A stretch of 64,000 bases of DNA from NCBI RefSeq assembly GCF_016907895.1, contig NZ_JAFBCV010000002.1, positions 124,001 through 188,000 of the forward strand. Direction: 5' to 3'. Below are positions 18,204 through 27,294 of the stretch, piece by piece. Origin of the DNA: Shouchella xiaoxiensis (GTDB lineage Bacteria; Bacillota; Bacilli; Bacillales; Bacillaceae_D). The notes under the pieces are model-generated. The model was not told the origin of the DNA. It saw only the letters and a list, made by a program, of their open reading frames with translations, and made no database searches. Both the position numbers and the translations under genes were made by a program. Position 1 is the stretch's first letter; every line of letters starts with the position of its first letter.

Positions 18204-20039
18204 ATGCAATTGGAACAGCAATTATCAAAAGCGATTCAAGATGCAGCGGGAACATACTCTGACCAAATACAAATCGAATTAGAACAGCCTGCTCAGCTTA
18301 TTCATGGTGATTATTCAACAAATGTGGCGATGAAATTGGCGCGCGTCGCGAAGAAAAATCCATTTGAGATTGCCATGGATTTAAAAGCACAGCTTGAGAG
18401 AAAAGAGCTTCCGATTAATCAAGTCGATGTTGTGCGCCCAGGCTTTATTAACTTTTTTATCGATTGGGATCAAATTCAATTAAATGAAGCAACGGTAAAT
18501 GAATGGGCAACGAACCCAAGAAAAGTGGTTGTTGAACACACGTCGATTAATCCCAACAAATCAGCTCATATTGGGCATTTGCGCAATGCGTGCATCGGAG
18601 ACACGCTTGTACGCATCCACCAATTAGCGGGTTCCGAAGTAGAGGTACATAACTATATAGATGATTTGGGGAATCAATTAGCGGATACGGTGACAGCTTT
18701 ACTGCACACAGAATCAAGTAAACCAGCTGCGCGTTTTGGGGACTACTGCTGGGAGATCTATTCATCGCTTAATCAAGCATACGAAGCGAATGAACTTTCA
18801 ACAGACGTGAGGGATGATATTCTTCATAAGCTTGAAGCGGGGAACAACAGCATTGCTTGGCTAGGCTACGCGGTTGCCGACAAGCTGGCATCGGAGCACA
18901 TTGAGGAAATGGGTCAATTTGGCATTGATTATGATTTACTTGTGTGGGAAAGAGACATTGTTGGAAAAGGGTTTTGGGAAGAAGCGTTTGAAAAGCTCAA
19001 ACAAACAGATGTTTTTTTCAAACAGGAAAGTGGGCCTCAGGCTGGATGTTGGGTCATTCGAACTGGTGAGGATGTGGAAGACGACTTAGAAGAGTCGGCT
19101 CACCTTGCGGATAAGATCTTAGTTCGCTCCAATGGCGTCTTAACATACACGGCTAAAGATATTGCTTATCATATGTGGAAATTTGGTTTGCTTGAGCGTA
19201 ATTTCTTATATAAACCGAAAACAAATGAGCTTTGGACAACCAATGCAGATGGAATCGAGGCTGAATTCGGACAAGCGGATGCTGTGATCAATGTGATTGA
19301 CTATCGCCAGGAGTATCCACAGAAAGTCGTAAAGCAAGCGTTGTTCGCTGCAGGCTACGAAGAACAAGCAAATCAGCTTCATCATGTACCTTACGGGGTT
19401 GTGTCGCTCAGTAAACAAACAGCCAAGCGGTTGGGATTAGAAGTGCAAGCGGATAAAGATGTATACGCGATGTCGGGTCGAAAAGGAATCGGCATAAAAA
19501 TTAATGATTTAATAACAGAAATGAAGCAAGCTGTACGTGTTCAAAGTCCTCAAGCAAATGAACAAACAGTCGAAACGTTAACATTTGCAGCCATTCGTTA
19601 CAATATGCTTCGTTATAATACAACGAGTGACATTGTGTTTGATTTAGATGAAGCGACACAGGTGACGGGGAACACGGGCATTTATTTAGTTTATACGTAT
19701 GCACGGGCAAACAGTATTGCAGAGAAAGCGGAAGGGGCAAACATTTCGGCAGATGGAGCGTCGTTTGCAAGAGCGGCAGATAGTGAAAGAGCGTTGCTTA
19801 AGCACTTATCGGGCTGGACGACAACTTTCCAAAAAGCCGTTCATACACTAGAACCTAATTTGATTTGTACATTTGCTTTTGAACTGGCAAGTCTCTACAA
19901 TCGCTTTTATTCGCAATGTCCTGTCTTAAAGGCAAATGAAGATGAGCAGAAGCGTCGTGTTCTACTAACGCAGTTGGTCATTCAAAAGCTTGAAGATGTG
20001 TTTGCCATTCTTGGTTTGCCAAGTCAAAAAAAGATTTAG
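18204..20039 (+). CDS. argS: Arginyl-tRNA synthetase, atypical form
   Basis: This class I synthetase charges tRNA-Arg. The 611-residue protein has an N-terminal tRNA-contact domain, the signature HIGH at about residues 122-125 within NPNKSAHIGHLRNA, the KMSK-equivalent MSGRKG, and a C-terminal DALR anticodon domain (NRFYSQCPVL). It is about 55 residues longer than B. subtilis ArgS, and the EHTSINPNKSAHIGH context resembles archaeal or alternative ArgRS more than the usual NPTGDLHLGH form. ATG at 18204 lies eight bases after AAGGTGG. It sits between a sugar operon and rplS, not at its normal Bacillus locus, so it may be a second, acquired copy. Confidence 0.9.
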   Translation: MQLEQQLSKAIQDAAGTYSDQIQIELEQPAQLIHGDYSTNVAMKLARVAKKNPFEIAMDLKAQLERKELPINQVDVVRPGFINFFIDWDQIQLNEATVNEWATNPRKVVVEHTSINPNKSAHIGHLRNACIGDTLVRIHQLAGSEVEVHNYIDDLGNQLADTVTALLHTESSKPAARFGDYCWEIYSSLNQAYEANELSTDVRDDILHKLEAGNNSIAWLGYAVADKLASEHIEEMGQFGIDYDLLVWERDIVGKGFWEEAFEKLKQTDVFFKQESGPQAGCWVIRTGEDVEDDLEESAHLADKILVRSNGVLTYTAKDIAYHMWKFGLLERNFLYKPKTNELWTTNADGIEAEFGQADAVINVIDYRQEYPQKVVKQALFAAGYEEQANQLHHVPYGVVSLSKQTAKRLGLEVQADKDVYAMSGRKGIGIKINDLITEMKQAVRVQSPQANEQTVETLTFAAIRYNMLRYNTTSDIVFDLDEATQVTGNTGIYLVYTYARANSIAEKAEGANISADGASFARAADSERALLKHLSGWTTTFQKAVHTLEPNLICTFAFELASLYNRFYSQCPVLKANEDEQKRRVLLTQLVIQKLEDVFAILGLPSQKKI

Positions 20040-20046
20040 TTACTTA

Positions 20047-20075
20047 TTGAGATTGTAGAATGAATATGCTATGAT
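20047..20075 (+). promoter_or_regulatory. Sigma-A promoter for rplS
   Basis: TTGAGA (20047-20052), 17 bases and TATGAT (20070-20075), with a TG one base before the -10. This is a strong promoter for a ribosomal protein gene. Confidence 0.85.
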
Positions 20076-20085
20076 ATTGGTTGTG

Positions 20086-20165
20086 ACTAATGAGTATTCA
20101 TTAGCGAGATTACGATGTTCCGCTGCTGGTATGATGGCATGAATGTCTGTACGGAAGGAGGGAAC
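20086..20165 (+). promoter_or_regulatory. Putative L19 ribosomal protein leader
   Basis: The rplS 5' leader has a perfect CTAATGA/TCATTAG hairpin (20087-20104). A second element is closed by TTCCG (20118-20122) pairing with CGGAA (20152-20156), which runs straight into the AAGGAGGG ribosome binding site. Its position and the TTACGATGTTCCGCTGC start recall the Firmicute L19 leader, where the ribosomal protein represses its own mRNA. The family match is from memory. Confidence 0.6.
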
Positions 20166-20171
20166 AATACG

Positions 20172-20519
20172 ATGAGCAACCTAATTAATGAAATCACTAA
20201 TGAGCAATTGCGTACAGATCACCCGGATTTTCGTCCAGGAGACACGCTTTCAATCCACGTAAAAGTAGTGGAGGGAACTCGTGAGCGTATTCAGCTTTTT
20301 GAAGGTGTCGTGATCAAGCGTCGCGGTGCTGGAATCAGCGAAACGTTTATCGCACGTAAAATCTCATACGGTGTAGGTGTTGAACGTACATTCCCATTAC
20401 ATTCACCGAAGATCGAAAAGATCGAAGTGAAGCGTCAAGGTAGAGTACGTCGCGCGAAACTTTACTACTTGCGTAATCTTCGTGGTAAGAAAGCACGTAT
20501 TAAAGAGATTCGTCGATAA
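20172..20519 (+). CDS. rplS: 50S ribosomal protein L19
   Basis: This 115-residue protein lies at the 30S-50S interface. The family core [20 protein letters not shown] and [20 protein letters not shown] is complete. The ATG at 20172 follows AAGGAGGG. Upstream in-frame codons overlap the structured leader and are rejected. In related genomes it directly follows trmD. Here it has been separated but keeps its own promoter and terminator. Confidence 0.97.
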   Translation: MSNLINEITNEQLRTDHPDFRPGDTLSIHVKVVEGTRERIQLFEGVVIKRRGAGISETFIARKISYGVGVERTFPLHSPKIEKIEVKRQGRVRRAKLYYLRNLRGKKARIKEIRR

Positions 20520-20529
20520 TCAGACAAAG

Positions 20530-20559
20530 AAAGCACGCGCTTATGCCGTGCTTTTTTTT
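20530..20559 (+). terminator. Terminator after rplS
   Basis: AAAGCACG pairs with CGTGCTTT and is followed by a run of T. Confidence 0.88.
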
Positions 20560-20579
20560 GATAGGTTTCTCTATAAACA

Positions 20580-20588
20580 TGGTATGAT
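20580..20588 (+). promoter_or_regulatory. Extended -10 promoter for lepB-rbgA
   Basis: TG-G-TATGAT at 20580-20588. A TTGATA lies 19 bases upstream, which is too far for an ideal -35. Confidence 0.5.
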
Positions 20589-20610
20589 GGATTAAAAGGA
20601 GGAGAATGCA

Positions 20611-21171
20611 TTGAACGTACGTAAGTCCCCGACAACGGAATGGGCAAAAATAATTAGTCTAGCTCTTCTAATTACAATAGCTGTTCGAATTTTTTTACTT
20701 GCACCCATCATTGTTGAAGGTCATTCGATGCAGCCAACCCTTGACACAGGTGACAAAATGATCGTTAATCAAGTCGGCTATACATTTTTAAAGCCAGAAC
20801 GATTTGACATCGTTGTTTTTCATGCACCAAGTGGAAAAGATTATATTAAGCGAATCGTAGGTCTTCCGGGAGAATCGCTTTCTTATGAGAGCGATACCTT
20901 GTATATCGATGGAAATCCAGTTGATGAACCTTTTTTAGATAAATTAAAAGCAACCTTACATGGTGAGCAGCCGTTAACGGGAGATTTTACTTTAAAAGAA
21001 CTTACAGGCTTAGATGCCATTCCAGAAGGACATTATTTTGTAATGGGCGATAATCGTCGATTAAGTAAAGATAGCAGAGATATTGGCGTTGTTGCAAAAA
21101 CAGAGTTTATCGGCAAAGCCAATTTGATTTTTTATCCATTAGATAATATGACAATTGTAAATAAGAAGTAG
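20611..21171 (+). CDS. lepB: Signal peptidase I
   Basis: This membrane-anchored Ser-Lys protease removes signal peptides on the outer face of the membrane. The 186-residue protein has a single N-terminal membrane segment (residues 13-31), catalytic Ser39 in GHSMQPTL and Lys80 in DYIKRIVG, plus the conserved FVMGDNRRLSKDSRDIG box. TTG start at 20611 after GGAGGAG. The size and single anchor match the SipS/SipT type of Bacillus. The next gene is about 9 bases away. Confidence 0.95.
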   Translation: MNVRKSPTTEWAKIISLALLITIAVRIFLLAPIIVEGHSMQPTLDTGDKMIVNQVGYTFLKPERFDIVVFHAPSGKDYIKRIVGLPGESLSYESDTLYIDGNPVDEPFLDKLKATLHGEQPLTGDFTLKELTGLDAIPEGHYFVMGDNRRLSKDSRDIGVVAKTEFIGKANLIFYPLDNMTIVNKK

Positions 21172-21180
21172 GTGTATGTA

Positions 21181-22044
21181 GTGAAGACAATTCAGTGGTA
21201 TCCAGGCCATATGGCCAAAGCGCGTCGGGAAATTAAAGAGAAATTGCAAATGATTGATGTTGTTATTGAGTTATTAGATGCGCGCATCCCGATGTCATCA
21301 CAAAATCCAATTATTGAAGAATTGGTTGATCAGAAACCACGTTTGGTGTTACTTAATAAAGCAGACTTGGCAGATGAAAAACAAACAGAACAGTGGAGTT
21401 CTTATTTTCGCAAGCAGGGTGCAGAAGTTCTCGCGATTAATTCACAGACAGGGCAGGGGATTAAAAAAATTGCTCCCGCCTGTCAAAAGCTTGCACACGC
21501 TCTTTATGAGAAGTGGGAAGCAAAGGGCATGAAACCAAGGGCATTGCGAGCGGTTATTCTCGGAATTCCTAACGTAGGAAAATCAACACTCATTAATCGA
21601 CTCGTGAATAAACGCCAAGCAAAAGTAGGCGATAGACCAGGTGTAACAAAACAACAGCAGTGGATAAAGGTAGGGAATCAGCTTGATTTACTCGATACAC
21701 CGGGGATTCTTTGGCCAAAGTTTGATGATCAAGAAGTAGGTCTCAGACTGGCTGCAACAGGAGCCATTAAGGATGAACTGCTTGATTATGGTGATGTGGC
21801 TGCATTTACGCTTCGGCTACTAGCTGAGGATTACCCAAAGCAGTTGCAGAACCGCTACGCGATTGAGTTACCGGTTGATAGTGAAGATGTGGGTCAATTA
21901 TTTGATGAAATTGGGAAAAAACGTGGTTGCATTGTTAAAGGTGGCCTTGTTGATTATGATAAAACAGCAGAACTTATTCTCCGTGAGTTAAGAAGTGGGA
22001 CGATTGGAAAGGTAACGCTGGAAAAAGCAGAATCGCAAGCTTGA
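21181..22044 (+). CDS. rbgA: Ribosome biogenesis GTPase RbgA (YlqF)
   Basis: This circularly permuted GTPase is needed for late 50S assembly. The motif order is permuted: G4 (LLNKADLAD) comes before G1 ([13 protein letters not shown]) and G3 (DTPG). A C-terminal RNA-binding region follows. GTG at 21181 lies six bases after AAGTAGGTG and gives [11 protein letters not shown], the family N-terminus. Length 287, as usual. It is co-transcribed with lepB. Confidence 0.94.
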   Translation: MKTIQWYPGHMAKARREIKEKLQMIDVVIELLDARIPMSSQNPIIEELVDQKPRLVLLNKADLADEKQTEQWSSYFRKQGAEVLAINSQTGQGIKKIAPACQKLAHALYEKWEAKGMKPRALRAVILGIPNVGKSTLINRLVNKRQAKVGDRPGVTKQQQWIKVGNQLDLLDTPGILWPKFDDQEVGLRLAATGAIKDELLDYGDVAAFTLRLLAEDYPKQLQNRYAIELPVDSEDVGQLFDEIGKKRGCIVKGGLVDYDKTAELILRELRSGTIGKVTLEKAESQA

Positions 22045-22069
22045 TGAATCAAGCCGCGATTCTTTTTTT
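22030..22069 (+). terminator. Terminator overlapping the end of rbgA
   Basis: The arms GAATCGC-AGCTTGAT and ATCAAGC-GCGATTC form a long stem that includes the rbgA stop codon. It ends in a 7-base T-run that reaches the stop codon of the convergent minus-strand gene. Confidence 0.85.
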
Positions 22070-22823
22070 AAGCGAGCGCTTCGTACAAAAGACGACCTGC
22101 TAGAGTGATGACCGTTACAATTAAGATAAACTGAATCCAACCTGTACGTTGAAGAAGAACCATTTTACTACCTACCCAGGCACCTAAGGCGTTACCAATC
22201 GCTAAAATAAGACCAATTTCCCATAATACTTGTCCATTGACGGCAAAAATAATGAGGGAGATCGAGACCGATAAGCCCACAACGATAATTTTGAGGAATG
22301 TCGCCTCGACAAACGATTTTTTGTAAAGTAAAATGGCTACGATCATGATGTAAAACCCAACGCCTACTTGAATAAAGCCACTATAGAAGCCAATGAGAAT
22401 AAAGGCAGCTGTGCCTAGCGCATAGGCAAGTGGTGTTAAAGTGCTTGGACGATTAATCGCTTTAACGGGATTCCAGATGATGAAACATAAGGTGACAACC
22501 ATAGTAAAAGCAAGAATAAGCATAAACGAGTCATCTGAAACAGTTATTGCAGAAAGTGCACCAAAGATCGCTCCCAGTGTAGAAGCTATTAATATACTGG
22601 CGTTGCCTTTTAATTTTACCTGTCCTTTTCGGACGAAGGTAAAAAAGGATGTTAAGCTTTGAACGACGATGGCAACACGGTTTGTTCCGTTGGCTTCAGT
22701 GGATGGAATCCCTAGAAATAGCAAGGCTGGTAAGGTAATTAATGAACCACCAGCAGATACAGTGTTAATCACTCCAGCTATAAAGCCGACACCAATTAAT
22801 AAAATCATTTCAAAAATGAACAC
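22068..22823 (-). CDS. TSUP (TauE/SafE) family membrane transporter
   Basis: This is a 251-residue protein with about eight predicted membrane segments. GFIAGVINTVSAGGSLITLP near the N-terminus and NGTNRVAIVVQSL are typical of the TauE/SafE sulfite/organosulfonate exporter family, although substrates in this family vary widely. GTG at 22823 sits nine bases after GAGGGG on the minus strand. The longer upstream frame (to 22847) contains that site and is rejected. It stands alone between rbgA and rnhB, which are normally adjacent. Confidence 0.87.
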   Translation of the reverse strand: MFIFEMILLIGVGFIAGVINTVSAGGSLITLPALLFLGIPSTEANGTNRVAIVVQSLTSFFTFVRKGQVKLKGNASILIASTLGAIFGALSAITVSDDSFMLILAFTMVVTLCFIIWNPVKAINRPSTLTPLAYALGTAAFILIGFYSGFIQVGVGFYIMIVAILLYKKSFVEATFLKIIVVGLSVSISLIIFAVNGQVLWEIGLILAIGNALGAWVGSKMVLLQRTGWIQFILIVTVITLAGRLLYEALA

Positions 22824-22886
22824 TGGAACAAACCCCTCACATAACAATCTTTACATACTATAGCATAAATAAGGCAGGTATTATTC

Positions 22887-23672
22887 ATGCAATCCATTCA
22901 TGCGTTACGCGAACAATTGGTTCAACATAAATTTGACCAAAAAGAGCTTGAGGAATTACGTAAGGACGACCGAAAAGGGGTACAGGCTCTATTAAATCGT
23001 TATGAGCGGCAGCTAGAAAAAGAGCGTACTTTAGTCACGATGCACGATGACATGTGGCAATTTGAACAGGACCTAAGAGAAAAAGGCTACCAGTTCATAT
23101 GCGGCGTAGATGAAGTTGGAAGAGGCCCGTTAGCTGGGCCAGTAACGGCTTGTGCCTGTATCCTCCCCCTCGATTTTAAATTGCTTGGGTTAACCGATTC
23201 TAAGAAACTAGCAAAAGCGAAACGAGAAGAGTTTGCAAACTCTATTAAAGAGCAATCACTTGCTTATCATATATCATCCGTTTCTGCTCTAGAAATTGAT
23301 CAAATCAATATACTCGAGGCGACAAAAAAAGCGATGCAGGCTGCCATCAACGGGTTAGAGCTACCTGTTGATTACTTATTACTTGATGCTATTACATTAC
23401 CAATCCCAATTGGACAAATGTCTTTAATTAAAGGCGATTCTAAAAGTCTATCGATTGCCGCTAGCTCTGTATTAGCGAAAGTATGGCGTGATGACTATAT
23501 GGAACGGTTAGCGGAATCCTATCCGGAATATGGCTTTAATGACCATGCTGGTTACGGAACGGTGAAACATTTAACGGCAATCGAACAGCATGGTGTAACG
23601 AAAGAACATCGACGTTCATTTAAGCCGGTGATGGAAAAAGCAGCTGGTCTCTTGTACATAAACGATCGTTAG
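22887..23672 (+). CDS. rnhB: Ribonuclease HII
   Basis: This enzyme removes RNA primers and misincorporated ribonucleotides from DNA. The 261-residue protein has an N-terminal helical region of about 70 residues followed by the catalytic core with the DE motif GVDEVGRGPLAGPV and the later acidic residues in LLLDAITLP and KVWRDDYM. The Shine-Dalgarno site (AAGGCAGG) is modest. The next gene overlaps the rnhB tail region by spacing of only a few bases, so they are one unit. Confidence 0.94.
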   Translation: MQSIHALREQLVQHKFDQKELEELRKDDRKGVQALLNRYERQLEKERTLVTMHDDMWQFEQDLREKGYQFICGVDEVGRGPLAGPVTACACILPLDFKLLGLTDSKKLAKAKREEFANSIKEQSLAYHISSVSALEIDQINILEATKKAMQAAINGLELPVDYLLLDAITLPIPIGQMSLIKGDSKSLSIAASSVLAKVWRDDYMERLAESYPEYGFNDHAGYGTVKHLTAIEQHGVTKEHRRSFKPVMEKAAGLLYINDR

Positions 23673-23683
23673 GAGTGATAACG

Positions 23684-24757
23684 GTGGAACCGGTTCAAAT
23701 AAATCATTGGCAGAAGGATGCCGTCATCCGTGGTTTAGTCAATAAACGATTTCCGCGGCAAGATCTCGTTCAACTGTTAATCGGACATTCAATGGTTACT
23801 GCAAAGTTAACGGCATCACTTGATTTAGGTAAGACCTATTGGTTTCAAATCGAGCAAACAGGATTGACCCCGGCATTACATGTATTAACAACGGGGGCGA
23901 CATACACTCATTTATTGGATTGTTGGGGTGTGAGACCGAACCGTTTTGTCTTAACGCTGCTCACCCTTTTTGAGCAAATTCAATGTCCCTTTTCAGAAGC
24001 AATGATAAAGGAGGCGCAGGAGATCCAGAAACAAGATAATCTCTCTCTAGCAGAGTGGGTCTCGATTCTTTCATTTATAAAAACGAAGCACCTTCCACTC
24101 ACTTCAGCAAGCTTAAAAGGAACGGTTGCGTTAAATAATAATGACGAAACGATTGCGCAAGTACTTTCCGTTATCATGAAAAAAGAGAATGAAGATGCTT
24201 GGTCGTTTGTAAAAGCATGTATTCATACAATGAATGCACGAGAGACGGAGTTGTTTCAGCAAGTATACCCGTTCACCATTCAATCGCTTACATCGTTGTC
24301 TTATGTGCAACAGGAGTTAGTGACAGAGCTAAGAAAAATGAGGGAAAAAGTGAATGTAAACCAAGCTTATAACGAACTTTTTTCAAAACTGGAGCTGATG
24401 TTGTTGATTCCAAATGCCTTCCACGAAAGCCACTATTGTTTTGTTTCGAAGTGGGGGACAGATTGGGTTGTTCATTTTACCAATGAAGGTGAAAAAAAAG
24501 AGATTGTGATGATTCACCTGCAAGGATTTGTGTCCATGTTTGGCTACTTATCGATCTTGATTCGCTTGAAAGAAAATCAGTTATTTCTCGCAGTTCGGAG
24601 TAAGGAAGACGAACCGAGCTGGTTTTCTGCTAAACAGAAAGGATATGAACGCAAGTTAGCAGAACAAGGCTTTGTACTTACAAGTTGTAAGTGGATTAAA
24701 CAGGTAATAGAAACACCATTAGGTACGAATCGAACGGGTGTCGATATGCGGCTATAG
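23684..24757 (+). CDS. Conserved hypothetical protein YlqG-like
   Basis: This is a 357-residue soluble protein in the position of B. subtilis ylqG. There is no signal peptide or membrane segment. The C-terminal half contains a beta-rich stretch (WGTDWVVHFTNEGEKKEIVMI) that resembles flagellar hook-length-control-like folds only loosely. Function is unknown. GTG at 23684 is eight bases after TAGGAG, whereas the GTG at 23675 overlaps that site. Confidence 0.7.
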   Translation: MEPVQINHWQKDAVIRGLVNKRFPRQDLVQLLIGHSMVTAKLTASLDLGKTYWFQIEQTGLTPALHVLTTGATYTHLLDCWGVRPNRFVLTLLTLFEQIQCPFSEAMIKEAQEIQKQDNLSLAEWVSILSFIKTKHLPLTSASLKGTVALNNNDETIAQVLSVIMKKENEDAWSFVKACIHTMNARETELFQQVYPFTIQSLTSLSYVQQELVTELRKMREKVNVNQAYNELFSKLELMLLIPNAFHESHYCFVSKWGTDWVVHFTNEGEKKEIVMIHLQGFVSMFGYLSILIRLKENQLFLAVRSKEDEPSWFSAKQKGYERKLAEQGFVLTSCKWIKQVIETPLGTNRTGVDMRL

Positions 24758-24827
24758 TACAACTAATCATATTTGCCTCAAAACGGTTAATACTAGCAAT
24801 AATAAGGGTCAATTGAGGAGTGATTAA

Positions 24828-25007
24828 ATGACTAAGAAAAAAGAGACGCAGTCTGAAGAATTTTCTAGTGAATTTGGTCAGCACAGTCCAGCAAGTGAGC
24901 AAGATCAAGTTGTGAAAGGGCTTAAAGCGTTGTTTCAACGAAATGACAAAGCGAAAAAACAAGAAAAACAGGCAAAAAAAACCAAGAAAAACAATGAAAA
25001 TGAATGA
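24828..25007 (+). CDS. Small lysine-rich hypothetical protein
   Basis: A 59-residue frame begins at ATG 24828, seven bases after GAGGAG. The protein is very hydrophilic: MTKKKETQSEEFSSEFG at the start, a short amphipathic helix (VVKGLKALFQ) in the middle and a Lys/Gln/Asn tail. It sits where B. subtilis has ylqH, an FlhB C-terminal-like gene, but shows no resemblance to that protein. No family is recognised. The good ribosome binding site and independent position support a real gene. Confidence 0.6.
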   Translation: MTKKKETQSEEFSSEFGQHSPASEQDQVVKGLKALFQRNDKAKKQEKQAKKTKKNNENE

Positions 25008-25054
25008 AATTGTCGCAATGATAGCGGTTACCCCTCCCCAAGCACGTAAAAAAG

Positions 25055-25063
25055 TGCTAAAAT
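25055..25063 (+). promoter_or_regulatory. Extended -10 promoter for sucCD
   Basis: TG-C-TAAAAT at 25055-25063, with no clear -35 box. Confidence 0.42.
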
Positions 25064-25082
25064 GAAAAAGGATTTCGTCTTA

Positions 25083-25116
25083 ACACGAAAATTCTCGTGT
25101 GGGGAAAAGCCACACG
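25083..25116 (+). promoter_or_regulatory. Mutually exclusive hairpins in sucC leader
   Basis: ACACGA (25083-25088) pairs with TCGTGT (25095-25100). CGTGTGG (25096-25102) also pairs with CCACACG (25110-25116). Only one can form at a time because they share CGTGT. No T-run follows, so a translational or stability role is more likely than attenuation. Confidence 0.45.
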
Positions 25117-25140
25117 TTATTACAGGAGGCTGGAGAGAGA

Positions 25141-26301
25141 ATGAATATCCATGAGTATCAGGGTAAAGAAATTCTTCGTTCTTACGGAGTAGCCGTTCCA
25201 AACGGAAAAGTAGCATTCTCTGTTGACGAAGCAGTAGAAGCAGCAAAAGAACTAGGCTCGTCTGTATCTGTTGTAAAAGCTCAGATTCATGCAGGTGGAC
25301 GTGGAAAAGCTGGCGGTGTAAAGGTTGCGAAAAATCTAGATGAAGTTCGTACATATGCGAATGAAATTCTAGGAAAAACGCTTGTTACACATCAGACTGG
25401 ACCAGCAGGTAAAGAAGTAAAGCGCTTACTCGTTGAAGAAGGTTGCGACATTAAAAGCGAATACTATATCGGCTTAGTCGTAGATCGAGCTACTTCTAGT
25501 GTGGTCTTGATGGCATCTGAAGAGGGCGGCACGGAAATTGAAGAAGTTGCAGAAGAAACACCTGAAAAAATCTTCAAAGAAGTGATCGATCCAGCGGTTG
25601 GATTACAAGGATTTCAAGCACGTCGTATTGCATTCAACATCAATATCCCTAAAGAATTAGTTGGGCAAGCTGTTAAATTTATGATGGGCTTATACCAAGT
25701 CTTTGTAGATAAAGATGCATCAATTGCTGAAATCAACCCGCTTGTTACAACAGGTGATGGGAAAGTAATGGCGCTTGATGCGAAGTTTAACTTTGACTCA
25801 AATGCTCTTTATCGCAATAAAGATATCGTAGCATTGCGTGATTTAGATGAAGAAGATGTAAAAGAAATTGAAGCGTCAAAACATGACTTAAACTATATCG
25901 CTCTTGATGGAAACATTGGCTGCATGGTAAATGGAGCTGGCCTTGCTATGGCGACAATGGATATCATTAAGCATTATCATGGTGATCCCGCAAACTTCCT
26001 TGACGTAGGGGGCGGTGCCACTGCTGAAAAAGTAACCGAAGCCTTCAAATTGATTTTATCTGATGAAAAGGTAAAGGGAATTTTCGTAAACATCTTTGGT
26101 GGTATTATGAAATGTGACATTATTGCTGAGGGTGTAATTACGGCAACAAAAGAAGTTGGTCTAGAAATTCCACTTGTTGTTCGCTTAGAAGGAACAAATG
26201 TTGAACTCGGAAAGCAGCTTCTTAAAGATTCGGGCTTAAACATTACAGCTGCAGACTCTATGGCAGATGGCGCACAAAAAATCGTTTCACTAGTGAAATA
26301 G
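25141..26301 (+). CDS. sucC: Succinyl-CoA synthetase beta subunit
   Basis: This is the ATP-grasp subunit that couples succinyl-CoA cleavage to nucleotide triphosphate formation in the TCA cycle. The 386-residue protein starts [17 protein letters not shown] and carries the [15 protein letters not shown] grasp motif, the ADP-forming loop [11 protein letters not shown] and GGGATAEKV. The ATG follows GGAGGCTGGAGAGAG. sucD follows after 18 bases. Confidence 0.97.
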   Translation: MNIHEYQGKEILRSYGVAVPNGKVAFSVDEAVEAAKELGSSVSVVKAQIHAGGRGKAGGVKVAKNLDEVRTYANEILGKTLVTHQTGPAGKEVKRLLVEEGCDIKSEYYIGLVVDRATSSVVLMASEEGGTEIEEVAEETPEKIFKEVIDPAVGLQGFQARRIAFNINIPKELVGQAVKFMMGLYQVFVDKDASIAEINPLVTTGDGKVMALDAKFNFDSNALYRNKDIVALRDLDEEDVKEIEASKHDLNYIALDGNIGCMVNGAGLAMATMDIIKHYHGDPANFLDVGGGATAEKVTEAFKLILSDEKVKGIFVNIFGGIMKCDIIAEGVITATKEVGLEIPLVVRLEGTNVELGKQLLKDSGLNITAADSMADGAQKIVSLVK

Positions 26302-26319
26302 GAAGGGCGGAGCTAACAA

Positions 26320-27234
26320 ATGAGCATTCTCATTAATAAAGATACAAAAGTTATTGTTCAAGGTATTACGGGCGCGACTGGCTTGTTTCATACAAAACAA
26401 GCGCTTGAGTATGGAACAAAAGTCGTTGGTGGTGTGACGCCTGGTAAGGGTGGCACAGAAATTGAAGGTGTTCCTGTCTTCAATACAGTTAAAGAAGCAG
26501 TCGATGCAACAGGAGCAAATGCAACGGTTATTTATGTACCGCCAGCATTTGCTGCAGATGCCATTATGGAAGCGACAGATGCAGGTCTTGATTTAGCGAT
26601 TTGTATTACTGAAGGTATTCCTGTCATTGACATGATTAACGTTAAGCGCTATATGGAAGGCAAGAAAACTCGTTTAATCGGACCGAACTGCCCTGGTGTA
26701 ATCACGCCTGACGAATGTAAAATTGGTATTATGCCAGGATACATTCACCATAAAGGTCATATTGGTGTCGTTTCTCGTTCAGGAACATTGACGTATGAAG
26801 CGGTACACCAATTATCAACAGCAGGAATTGGTCAATCATCAGCTGTAGGTATCGGTGGAGACCCAGTTAATGGGACAGATTTCATTGATGTCTTGTCTTT
26901 GTTTAATGATGATCCAGATACGTATGCAGTTATCATGATTGGTGAAATCGGTGGTACGGCTGAAGAAGAAGCTGCTGAGTGGGTTAAAGCCAACATGACA
27001 AAGCCAGTAGTAGGATTTATTGGTGGTCAAACGGCACCTCCAGGTAAGCGCATGGGTCATGCTGGTGCGATTATTTCTGGTGGTAAAGGGACGGCTGCAG
27101 AAAAGATCAAGACGATGGAAGCTTGTGGCATCCGTGTTGCTGCAACACCATCCGTTATGGGAGAAACATTGATTGAATCTCTTAAAGCGAATGATTTATA
27201 CGAAAAAAGCCTCACTCATGAAACAGCAAAATAA
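26320..27234 (+). CDS. sucD: Succinyl-CoA synthetase alpha subunit
   Basis: This is the CoA-binding and phospho-histidine subunit. The 304-residue protein has a Rossmann CoA site ([15 protein letters not shown]), PNCPGVI, and the active-site histidine in [14 protein letters not shown]. It forms the heteromer with SucC and ends at a terminator. Confidence 0.97.
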   Translation: MSILINKDTKVIVQGITGATGLFHTKQALEYGTKVVGGVTPGKGGTEIEGVPVFNTVKEAVDATGANATVIYVPPAFAADAIMEATDAGLDLAICITEGIPVIDMINVKRYMEGKKTRLIGPNCPGVITPDECKIGIMPGYIHHKGHIGVVSRSGTLTYEAVHQLSTAGIGQSSAVGIGGDPVNGTDFIDVLSLFNDDPDTYAVIMIGEIGGTAEEEAAEWVKANMTKPVVGFIGGQTAPPGKRMGHAGAIISGGKGTAAEKIKTMEACGIRVAATPSVMGETLIESLKANDLYEKSLTHETAK

Positions 27235-27243
27235 ACAATAAAA

Positions 27244-27273
27244 CGGCTCCTTGCTTTTGCAAGGGGCTTTTTT
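27244..27273 (+). terminator. Terminator after sucD
   Basis: GGCTCCTTGC and GCAAGGGGCT pair across a TTTT loop and are followed by a T-run that lies just before dprA. Confidence 0.85.
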
Positions 27274-27294
27274 GAAAATAAGGAGTTGAATAGC

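Noticed and set aside
24758-25007. Identification of the small gene as ylqH
   Set aside because: YlqH resembles the FlhB C-terminus; the present protein has no NPTH-like or FlhB-like sequence.
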